Below are positions 19,331-26,128 of a stretch of DNA of 64,000 bases, piece after piece; positions within the stretch are counted from its first letter, which is position 1, and each line of letters starts with the position of its first letter. Where the stretch lies: NCBI GenBank assembly GCA_034211175.1, contig JAXHUH010000073.1, positions 1 to 64,000 on the forward strand, given 5' to 3'. The DNA comes from JAXHUH01 sp034211175 (GTDB lineage Bacteria; Actinomycetota; Acidimicrobiia; Acidimicrobiales; CAIXPF01). The notes beneath the pieces were generated by a model. That model was not told the DNA's origin, did no database searches, and worked only from the letters and a program-made list of their open reading frames with translations. The translations under genes were made by a program, and so were the position numbers.

Positions 19331-20757
19331 CCGAACCCCTCGTCCGGCGGCGCCTCGCGCTCATCGACCGGCTCAGCGCCGACGGTCGCTACCCCCGGTG
19401 GGTGCTCGTCACCGCGCTGATGGGCATCTTCTCGGTGACGTTCCCGGTCACCGTGCTCTCGGTCGCCATCGGCGACATGGCCCGCGAGTTCGGGGTCCGC
19501 GAGACGACGATGGCCCTCGTCGTGTCGGTCCCGTTCCTGCTGTCGGGGCTGGCGCTTCCGATCACCGGCAAGCTCGGCGACCTCTACGGCCACCGCGTCG
19601 TGTTCATCTACGGCTTCGCGCTCGCCACCGTCGGCGCGGCGCTCACCGTGTTCGCACCGAACGCGCTCGCCGTCATCGCGTGCCGCACCTTCTCCCAGGT
19701 CGTGGGCTCGGCCACGATCCCGGCCTCCAGCGCCCTCGTGCTCGGCGTCCACGCCCCCGACGAGCGGACCAAGGCGATGGGCTGGTGGTCGTTCGTCGCC
19801 GCCGCCGCACCGGCCATCGGTCTCGTGGTCGGCGGGCTGGTCATCGACAGCATCGGCTGGCGGCTGCTGTTCGGGATCCAGGCGGTGCTGTCGGCCATTG
19901 CGGTCGTCGCGGCGTGGATCGTCCTGTCGGAGACCACCGAGCGCAAGCGGGTCCGCTTCGACATCGCCGGCGCCGCGCTGCTGGTGCTCGGCGCCGGTGG
20001 CCTGATGGGGGCGCTCGACCGGGGCGAGGCGTGGGGCTGGACCCACTGGTCGGTGTACGCCGGCCTCGTCGCCTGCGTCGTCGGCCTCGTCGGCTTCACC
20101 CGCGTCGAGCGCCGCACCGCCTCGCCGCTCATCGACCTCGACCTGCTGTCGAACACCGCGTTCCGGGCGCCGCTCGTGTCGATGGCGTTCTTCGGTGCCG
20201 CGTACATGAGCGGGTTCGTGCTGGCGCCGCTGATGTTCCAGGAGGTGCTGGGCTACTCGGCTGCGGCGACCTCGCTGTTCATGGGGCTGCGGCCCGTGTC
20301 GGTCAGCACCGGCAGCGCCGCGGTCGGGCGGTTGTCCGACGCCGTCGGCCCCCGAACGACGACGATCATCGGCACCGGCCTGCTCAGCGGGTCACTGCTG
20401 CTGCTGGCCTTCGGGTCGAGCCGCGAGGCGGTGTGGCTGATGTGCATCGCCATCGCGCTCCAGGGCATCGCCAACGGCACCACCCAGCCCGCCCTGCAGG
20501 CCGCGGTGTCGAACGCGGTCGACGACGAGGACCTCGGCATCGCCATGGCCTCGCTGCGGATGGCGATGCAGGTCGGCGCGTCGCTCGGGATCAGCGCGCT
20601 CAGCTCGATCTACGGCGGCGTCAACGAGGCCGGCCGGTTCGGGGCGACGTTCGCCGCCGGCGCCGGCTTCGCGGTCATCGCCGTGATCGCCGCCCGCGGC
20701 GTCGACGCCCGCACCGAGGCCCGAGCCGAAGCCGCCCGCGCCCGCACTGCGGCGTGA
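19309..20757 (+). CDS. MFS drug exporter, DHA2-like
   Basis: A 482-residue major facilitator superfamily protein with about 12-14 membrane helices. Motif A is GKLGDLYGHRV after helix 2, and the drug:H+ antiporter-type SATIPASSALVLGVHAP and GWWSFVAAAAPAIGLVVGGLV segments follow. Helix-rich to the end (VGASLGISALSSIYGGVNEAG), with a short basic/alanine-rich C-tail. Substrate unknown; DHA2 relatives export antiseptics and antibiotics. The start is uncertain: GTG 19309 is used here; TTG 19252 and GTG 19321 are in frame. The promoter region carries a dyad and a short leaderless ORF. Confidence 0.88.
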   Translation: MRQPVRLTEPLVRRRLALIDRLSADGRYPRWVLVTALMGIFSVTFPVTVLSVAIGDMAREFGVRETTMALVVSVPFLLSGLALPITGKLGDLYGHRVVFIYGFALATVGAALTVFAPNALAVIACRTFSQVVGSATIPASSALVLGVHAPDERTKAMGWWSFVAAAAPAIGLVVGGLVIDSIGWRLLFGIQAVLSAIAVVAAWIVLSETTERKRVRFDIAGAALLVLGAGGLMGALDRGEAWGWTHWSVYAGLVACVVGLVGFTRVERRTASPLIDLDLLSNTAFRAPLVSMAFFGAAYMSGFVLAPLMFQEVLGYSAAATSLFMGLRPVSVSTGSAAVGRLSDAVGPRTTTIIGTGLLSGSLLLLAFGSSREAVWLMCIAIALQGIANGTTQPALQAAVSNAVDDEDLGIAMASLRMAMQVGASLGISALSSIYGGVNEAGRFGATFAAGAGFAVIAVIAARGVDARTEARAEAARARTAA

Positions 20758-20770
20758 GCGCCTCCTGACG

Positions 20771-20789
20771 GCCGGGCCCGGACCCCGGC
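20771..20789. terminator. Short hairpin between convergent MFS and SDR genes
   Basis: A 6-bp stem GCCGGG/CCCGGC with a 7-nt loop in the 42-bp gap between two convergent stops. It is weak, but the placement suits a bidirectional terminator. Confidence 0.35.
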
Positions 20790-20799
20790 AGCGGTCAGA

Positions 20800-21654
20800 T
20801 CAGAAGCCGGTCATGCCGCCGTCGACGGCGATGACCTGGCCGGTCAGGTAGACGCTCTCGTCCGAGGTGAGGAACAGGGCGGTGTACGCCACCTCCCAGC
20901 CGGTGCCCATGCGACCGAAAGGGATGCGGGTGCCGGCCCTCGACGGGCGGCCCTGGTTGGCCCGCCGGCCGAGGGGTGTGTCGATCAGGCCCGGGCAGAT
21001 CGTGTTGGCCCGGATCCCCCGGCGAGCGCCCTCCATGGCCACGTGGCGCATCAGGCCCGACAGCGCCGCCTTCGACGCGTCGTAGGCCGGGAGGCGGGAC
21101 CCGGCGGTGAGCCCGGCGACCGACGAGATGAACACGATCGACGAGTCGTCGTCGAGCACCTCGAGCGCCTGGCGGCAGCACAACATCGGCCCCCGCAGGT
21201 TGACCCGCAGCGTCTTGTCCCACGACGTCACGTCGGTGTTGGCGAGGCCGAGGCCGCCGAGGCCGATCCCGACGTTGCAGACCAGCCCGTCGAGCCCACC
21301 GAGGCGCTCGTGGGCCTCGGACACCATGGCGGCGACGTCGGCCTCCGAGGAGATGTCGGCCTCGATCCCGAACGCGGTCGCCTCGGGCGACTCGTCGCCG
21401 ATGCGGGCGATCGTCTCCTGCGCCGCGCCCAGGTCCTTGTCGGCGATGGCGACGGCCGCGCCCTCCCGGGCGAACAGCAGGCTCATCGCCCGGCCGTTGC
21501 CGATCGGATCGGTCTCCGCGTCGACGACCTGCTGGCCGCCGCCCACCACGAGCAACTTCCGCCCGGCCAGCCGGCCCCGTCCGGGTGCCTCCCCGGCCGA
21601 CTCCGCCGACGGTGGCCGCACGTGCCGCTCCGGTCGCGTCACCACATCGGTCAT
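20800..21654 (-). CDS. Short-chain dehydrogenase/reductase with expanded cofactor loop
   Basis: A 284-residue SDR. Catalytic Ser-Tyr-Lys are in FISSVAGLTAGSRLPAYDASKAAL, and the C-terminal TICPGLIDTPLG and GGMTGF are typical. The Rossmann motif is unusual: the normal TGxxxGIG is replaced by VVGGGQQVVDAETDPIGNGR, about eight residues longer. Start set at 21654 (MTDVVTRP); it overlaps a tiny upstream ORF by ATGA. A longer in-frame start would add an Arg/Gly-rich leader. Likely an NAD(P)-dependent alcohol/ketone enzyme; substrate unknown. Confidence 0.88.
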   Translation of the reverse strand: MTDVVTRPERHVRPPSAESAGEAPGRGRLAGRKLLVVGGGQQVVDAETDPIGNGRAMSLLFAREGAAVAIADKDLGAAQETIARIGDESPEATAFGIEADISSEADVAAMVSEAHERLGGLDGLVCNVGIGLGGLGLANTDVTSWDKTLRVNLRGPMLCCRQALEVLDDDSSIVFISSVAGLTAGSRLPAYDASKAALSGLMRHVAMEGARRGIRANTICPGLIDTPLGRRANQGRPSRAGTRIPFGRMGTGWEVAYTALFLTSDESVYLTGQVIAVDGGMTGF

Positions 21655-21725
21655 GCCCAGCCCCCCGTCTCGCCCCACCAGCCGTCGATCACGCGCACCG
21701 AGTCGTCCTCCAACCTGAGCAGCAC
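21651..21725 (-). CDS. Possible 24-aa Trp-rich ORF coupled to the SDR gene
   Basis: A GTG at 21725 with GGAG 4 nt upstream opens 24 codons ending DGWWGETGGWA, and its TGA overlaps the SDR ATG (ATGA). Three tryptophans in nine residues are striking. It could be a leader peptide, the tail of a lost gene or chance. Confidence 0.28.
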   Translation of the reverse strand: MLLRLEDDSVRVIDGWWGETGGWA

Positions 21726-21869
21726 CCGCTCCGTGAGCTTCGCGTGACGTGCGTCTCATCTGCCAGCGTGGCGGCCCGAATCGTCTGAGCGTTCGTTCGG
21801 TGCGACCGGGCGTCATCCGGCCCGGCAAATCGCCGGTCGGCGAGGTCGGCGGGGGCTAGACCATCGGGT

Positions 21870-22655
21870 ATGGCCGACTGGTTGGTGGCGCGGTTGCGGG
21901 ACCGGTTGGAGGTCAACGCACCGTACGAGGGGGTCGTGGCCGAGGGCTACGACGCGTGGATCCCGGTCGACGAGCCGCTCGAGGAGGAGGCCGTCTACCG
22001 GCGGGTCCTCGACGAGACCGACGGGACCACCCTGGAGCTCGGCTGCGGCACCGGCCGACCGCTGCTGCGCTGGCTGGCCGACGGCTACGACGTCGAGGGC
22101 ATCGACGCGTCGGTCGACATGTTGCGCATCCTCTACCGCCACGCCACCGAGCGCGGCCTCGACCCGACCGTCCACCACGGTGACATGGCCCCGCTCGCCC
22201 TCGCCCGCGGCTACGGCGCCATCGTCTGCCCGGCCGGCTCGTTCATGCTCATCGACGACGTGGACCGCGCCCGCCGGGCCCTCGCCAGCTACCTGGCCCA
22301 CCTGCACCCGGGTGGCACGCTCGGCCTCACGATGAGCGCACCCGGCCCCGACGACGACGTCGGGCAGCTGTCGTGGCGGATCCGGCGCACCGGCACGACC
22401 TCGGACGGGCGCACGATCGTCGTGAACGAGGCGACCCGGGTCGACCGCGACGAGCACGTCACGATCGTGTTCAACCGCATCGAGACCTACGACACCGAGG
22501 GCAACCTCCATGCCACCACCATGCGGCGCAACCACCTCCGCTGGTGGCCCCGCGACGTGCTCGGCGCCACGCTGGCCGAGGTCGGCTTCGTGGACGTGCG
22601 CTCGGTCGGTGACGACCGGGGCTGGGTGAGCCTGGCCCGCGCCCCGCAGGCCTGA
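21870..22655 (+). CDS. Class I SAM-dependent methyltransferase
   Basis: A 261-residue methyltransferase. Motif I TLELGCGTGRPLLRWLADG with acidic VEGIDASVDML, motif II YGAIVCPAGSFMLIDD and GGTLGLTMSAPG follow in the standard order. The C-terminal part (HATTMRRNHLRWWPRDVLGATLAEVGF) is the substrate region. The acceptor is not predictable. The ATG at 21870 is 7 nt after TAGACC, so the message is probably leaderless. It is divergent from the SDR gene. Confidence 0.88.
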   Translation: MADWLVARLRDRLEVNAPYEGVVAEGYDAWIPVDEPLEEEAVYRRVLDETDGTTLELGCGTGRPLLRWLADGYDVEGIDASVDMLRILYRHATERGLDPTVHHGDMAPLALARGYGAIVCPAGSFMLIDDVDRARRALASYLAHLHPGGTLGLTMSAPGPDDDVGQLSWRIRRTGTTSDGRTIVVNEATRVDRDEHVTIVFNRIETYDTEGNLHATTMRRNHLRWWPRDVLGATLAEVGFVDVRSVGDDRGWVSLARAPQA

Positions 22656-22746
22656 TGGCGCAGAGCCCGCGGCCTGCGTCCCGTTCGACCAGACTCGGAG
22701 CCGACCGGCGAGCGACGCCGGGTGTCGAACCCCGGAGGGGCCAGCC

Positions 22747-23661
22747 GTGCCGACCACGTTGCGACCGGACGTCCTCGTCGCCGGCGGGGACCGCCTCGGT
22801 GAGGGCCCGCTGTGGGACGACCGCACCGGGACGCTCCACTGGATCGACATCAGCGACGGCGAGATCTGGAGCCGCACCGGGCTCGACGACGACGCGACCG
22901 TCGAGCGCCGGACGACTCCGTCGATGGTCGGCACCGTGGCACTCGACGAGGACGGCCGCCTCTTCGCCGGGCTCGTCGACGGCATCGCGGTCCTCGACGG
23001 TGCAGAGGGCGATGCGGTCGCCACGGCGGGAGGCGACCCCGACTGGCGGATGGTGGCCACCTACGGCGATCAGCCGGCCGACGTCCGCAGCAACGACGGC
23101 AAGGCCGACCCGTTCGGCTCGCTGGTCATCGGCACCGCGCACCACGACGGGGCTCCGGATCTCGGGAAGCTCTACCGCCTGCGGCCCGACCGGGCGGACC
23201 TCGAGGTGCTGCTGGAGCCGGTGACGATCTCCAACGGCCTCGACTGGGACGAGACCGGCACCACGCTGACCTACATCGACACCCCGACCCGCACGCTCCG
23301 CCGTTTCCGCTATCGCCCCGACGGCCCGCTCGAACCGACCGGCGACGACCTCGTCGTCGACCGCACGCTCGGCCACCCCGACGGCATGTGCCTCGACGCC
23401 GATGGCTGTGCCTGGGTTGCGCTCTGGGGCGGCGGCGGGGTCGCCCGGTTCACACCGGCGGGTGTGCTCGACACGTTCGTCGAGGTCCCGACGACGAACG
23501 TGACCTGCTGCTGCTTCGCAGGGGCCGACCTCGACCGCCTCGTGATCACCACTGCGTCGCAGGGCCTCGACGCCGGCGCCGACCGGACCCACGCCGGTTC
23601 GGTGTTCGTGGTCGACCCCGGCGTCACGGGTCGGCGGGCCAACCGCATCTGGCGCACCTGA
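22747..23661 (+). CDS. SMP-30/gluconolactonase family lactonase
   Basis: A 304-residue six-bladed propeller. Metal ligands of the family are visible: Glu in RLGEGPLWDD, Asn in TISNGLDWDETG and Asp in LGHPDGMCLDADG. It hydrolyses sugar lactones in characterised relatives. A CCCGGAGGGG ribosome-binding site precedes the GTG at 22747. A Cys cluster (VTCCCFAG) near the end is unusual but does not disrupt the fold pattern. It stands alone between a methyltransferase gene and a convergent MarR gene. Confidence 0.88.
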   Translation: MPTTLRPDVLVAGGDRLGEGPLWDDRTGTLHWIDISDGEIWSRTGLDDDATVERRTTPSMVGTVALDEDGRLFAGLVDGIAVLDGAEGDAVATAGGDPDWRMVATYGDQPADVRSNDGKADPFGSLVIGTAHHDGAPDLGKLYRLRPDRADLEVLLEPVTISNGLDWDETGTTLTYIDTPTRTLRRFRYRPDGPLEPTGDDLVVDRTLGHPDGMCLDADGCAWVALWGGGGVARFTPAGVLDTFVEVPTTNVTCCCFAGADLDRLVITTASQGLDAGADRTHAGSVFVVDPGVTGRRANRIWRT

Positions 23662-23688
23662 CGCCCCGCGCGGAGCGGAGGCTGGTGC

Positions 23689-24165
23689 TCAGACGCGGAT
23701 GCTGCGCTGCACCGCGAAGCGGCCGCCGTCGTCGACGGCCGCGATGAGCAGGCGGGCGAGCTCGGTTCGTCGATCGTCGTCGAGCTCGGCCAGCACCTCG
23801 CCCATCACCCGGGTGCGCACGACGGCGAGGCGCTCGTCGGCCTCGCGGCCCGCGTCGGTGGCGACGACGGCGTGGCGCCTCCGGTCGGCGGGATCGCGGC
23901 GGCGCTCGACGAAGCCGGCGTGCTCGAGGATGTCCAGCACCCCGACGAGGTCCGACGGGTCGAGGAGCAGGTGGTCGCTGATGCCGCGCTGGGAGATCGG
24001 GCCGACGGCGACGACGCAGTGGAGCACGCTCATGCACGGCGGCCGGAAGCCGGTGTCGGCGAGCCAGGTCTCCGCCGCCATCAGCTCCTGGGTCGATTGC
24101 CGGAGCCGGGACGCCACGGCCAGCAGCGCCCAGAACATGTCATCGGGGGACGGCTCCGTCGCCAT
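23689..24165 (-). CDS. MarR family transcriptional regulator
   Basis: A 158-residue regulator. Winged helix at about residues 45-115: PISQRGISDHLLLDPSDLVGVLDILEHAGFVERRRDPADRRRHAVVATDAG, with the wing DPADRR. Start fixed at 24165 because TACGAT lies 6 nt upstream of that ATG; a longer in-frame start would skip this promoter. The DNA target is unknown. The upstream neighbour (alpha/beta hydrolase-fold gene) is on the same strand, 156 bp away. Confidence 0.9.
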   Translation of the reverse strand: MATEPSPDDMFWALLAVASRLRQSTQELMAAETWLADTGFRPPCMSVLHCVVAVGPISQRGISDHLLLDPSDLVGVLDILEHAGFVERRRDPADRRRHAVVATDAGREADERLAVVRTRVMGEVLAELDDDRRTELARLLIAAVDDGGRFAVQRSIRV

Positions 24166-24171
24166 CGCCCG

Positions 24172-24177
24172 ATCGTA
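24172..24177 (-). promoter_or_regulatory. -10 box, leaderless MarR promoter
   Basis: TACGAT on the minus strand, 6 nt before the ATG at 24165. Confidence 0.55.
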
Positions 24178-24321
24178 GCGACCGCAGCCGGAGACGATGG
24201 CGGCGAGCCACGGTTCGAGCCGCGATTCGTGGGTGGCGCCCACGGAATCGTCGTGTGGTCGGGTTCCGCGGGCGGATCCGGCGGGTGGGGCCGGCGGGCC
24301 GGCTCTCGGCGGGTCGGGACC

Positions 24322-25215
24322 TCAGTCGGTGTGGTCGGCAGCCGTAGTCCGGACGCGGTCGGTGAACTCCCGGACGACGTTCGTGAACGGGCCGGGTGCC
24401 TCGAGGTTCACCTGGTGGCCGACGCCGGCGAGCATGCCGACCGATGCGCCCCGCACCTTGGCGACGAGCAACGCTGCGGCGTCGTGCACGTCGGAGGTGG
24501 CGAGCTCGCCGACGAGGACCCGGACCGGCAGCTCGAGCTCGGCCAGGCGGTCGTTGGCCCGCAGCTCGAGGCTGCGGCCGGTGCCGGCGGCCAGGGTCGA
24601 GAGGGACTCCTCGTAGAGCGACCGGCAGCGATCGCGCACCGCGGCGTCGGTCTGGCCCGCCGTCCGGTGCGGGCCGTCGACCCACAGGCGCAGCAGGAGC
24701 TCGATGACGTCCGGCGCGTTGGTCGAACCGGCGGCATCGCGCAGGCGGTCGTTGTGGGCCAGCACGTACGGGTCGCGGTACCGGGCGCCGCTCAGCTCGG
24801 GGGACGCCAGCACGAGCCCGTGCACGCGCTCGGGGTGGGTGAGCGCGGCGTCGACGGCGATTCGGGCGCCGAGGCCCGCGCCGACGAGAACGGCGCGCTC
24901 GAGCGCGAGGTGGTCGAGCAGCGACCGCAGGTCGTCGACGTGGGAGAAGTCGCCGCGCACGGCGGGCGATCGGCCGTGGCCGCGCAGGTCGTAGCGCACG
25001 ACGTCGTGGTCCTCGGCCAGCGAGGCGACCTCGCCGTCCCAGGCGGCGGCCGTGAGTGCCCGGTCGTGGACGAGTACCAGCGGCACGCCGTCGCCGTGGC
25101 GCTCGTGGTGGACCGTGCCCGCACTCGCCCCGGGCTCCGATGCCCCGTGCCCGACTCCACCTGCCGCGTGCTCCCCACCGACGCGGTCGTTGCCGACGTG
25201 TTCACCACCAACCAT
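24322..25215 (-). CDS. Alpha/beta hydrolase-fold protein lacking the nucleophile
   Basis: A 297-residue protein clearly built on the alpha/beta hydrolase fold (VVRYDLRGHGRSP, VGAGLGARIAVDAALTHPERV, late His in GVGHQVNLEAPGP). The nucleophile elbow GxSxG reads GAGLG, so the catalytic Ser is Gly. The oxyanion HG motif reads HD. Asp/Glu and His positions remain. It probably lacks normal esterase chemistry. The first ~35 residues are Gly/His-rich and atypical, but the ATG at 25215 follows a TACAGT box by 6 nt, supporting this start. It lies downstream of the TetR gene on the same strand. Confidence 0.82.
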   Translation of the reverse strand: MVGGEHVGNDRVGGEHAAGGVGHGASEPGASAGTVHHERHGDGVPLVLVHDRALTAAAWDGEVASLAEDHDVVRYDLRGHGRSPAVRGDFSHVDDLRSLLDHLALERAVLVGAGLGARIAVDAALTHPERVHGLVLASPELSGARYRDPYVLAHNDRLRDAAGSTNAPDVIELLLRLWVDGPHRTAGQTDAAVRDRCRSLYEESLSTLAAGTGRSLELRANDRLAELELPVRVLVGELATSDVHDAAALLVAKVRGASVGMLAGVGHQVNLEAPGPFTNVVREFTDRVRTTAADHTD

Positions 25216-25221
25216 GCATCA

Positions 25222-25227
25222 ACTGTA
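25222..25227 (-). promoter_or_regulatory. -10 box, leaderless promoter of the hydrolase-fold gene
   Basis: TACAGT on the minus strand, 6 nt before the ATG at 25215, in the 60-bp gap after the TetR gene. A GTGTACAC palindrome lies about 10 bp upstream. Confidence 0.55.
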
Positions 25228-25275
25228 CGGAGAGTGGTGTACACGTGACGCACCGTGTCGGGATTTGGGGGAGAA

Positions 25276-25929
25276 TCACCCAGGGGAGGGGCGTCGGGGG
25301 AGCACCTGCTCGGCCATGTCGGTGAGCAGGTCATCGATCGGGGGCCACGGGAACGCCGGGTGGTTGGCCCGCAGGTCGGCGATGCCGTGCACGCCGGTCC
25401 AGAGGTGGACCGCGATGCGGAACGCGTCGCGCTCGTCGGAGCTGCCGTCGTCGGGGGGTTCGGCGTCGAGGCAGCGCTGCACGGCATCGACGATCGCCAC
25501 GAAGCAGCCCGATCCGGGCACCTCCTCGAACGGCACGTCGCCCGCGACCCGGTCGGCGAGGCCGTGGTGGAAGATCGCCTGGTAGCGCCCCGGCTGCTCG
25601 TCGGCGAACTGCAGGTAGGCGCGGCCCATCGCCACCAGCGCGGCGAACGGGTCGTCGATCCCGTCGGTCGCGGCGGCGAGGTGCTGCTCGAAGTCGCCGA
25701 ACCGGGCCTCCACCACCGCCAGCAGCAGGTCGTCGAGGTCGTCGAAGTGCCGGTACACCGACGGGGCGCTGACGCCCGCCTCGGTCGCGACGGCCCGAAG
25801 TGAGAGCGCCTCGACGGCCCCGTGCTGCTCGAGGAGTCGGCTGGCCGCGTCGATCAGCTCGTCGCGCAGCTTCTGGCCCTCGCCGCGTCGGTTCCGCTTC
25901 CGGGTGGTCGTCTGCTTCTGGCTCTCCAT
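25276..25929 (-). CDS. TetR family transcriptional regulator
   Basis: A 217-residue regulator. A basic N-terminus (TTTRKRNRRGEGQ) precedes the helix-turn-helix LIDAASRLLEQHGAVEALSLRAVATEAGVSAPSVYRHFDDLDDLL (about residues 25-70). The C-terminal domain (GRAYLQFADEQPGRYQAIFHH and AVHLWTGVHGIADL) is of the WHG/TetR_C_33 type common near transporters. It is divergent from the MMPL transporter gene, with two dyads in the 200-bp interval. Inference: it represses the transporter. Confidence 0.92.
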   Translation of the reverse strand: MESQKQTTTRKRNRRGEGQKLRDELIDAASRLLEQHGAVEALSLRAVATEAGVSAPSVYRHFDDLDDLLLAVVEARFGDFEQHLAAATDGIDDPFAALVAMGRAYLQFADEQPGRYQAIFHHGLADRVAGDVPFEEVPGSGCFVAIVDAVQRCLDAEPPDDGSSDERDAFRIAVHLWTGVHGIADLRANHPAFPWPPIDDLLTDMAEQVLPRRPSPG

Positions 25930-26011
25930 GCGCCCACCAGTGTGCGTCAGCTCGCGCTGTGTCGGAGGACACCGTGGACACGAGCGTCAATACGTCTTAA
26001 GGTCCTGCCCG

Positions 26012-26034
26012 TTAGCTTACATTCGTAAAGCTAA
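26012..26034. promoter_or_regulatory. Imperfect palindrome upstream of the MMPL gene
   Basis: TTAGCTTAC (26012-26020), 4-nt spacer, GTAAAGCTAA (26025-26034). The arms match except for one extra A/T. The AT content is far above the surroundings. It is a likely TetR operator. Confidence 0.55.
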
Positions 26035-26042
26035 GAACGTGA

Positions 26043-26058
26043 GTTCACGACCGTGAAC
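26043..26058. promoter_or_regulatory. Perfect palindrome upstream of the MMPL gene
   Basis: GTTCACG-AC-CGTGAAC, 7-bp arms with a 2-nt centre, about 9 bp after the first dyad. It may be a second operator for the divergent TetR or for another factor. Confidence 0.55.
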
Positions 26059-26128
26059 CGATGTGTGTGCCGTGCCGTCGGGCGGTCGGAGCGTCGGGCC
26101 GGGGTGGACCATGCGGAGGAGGGACCCG

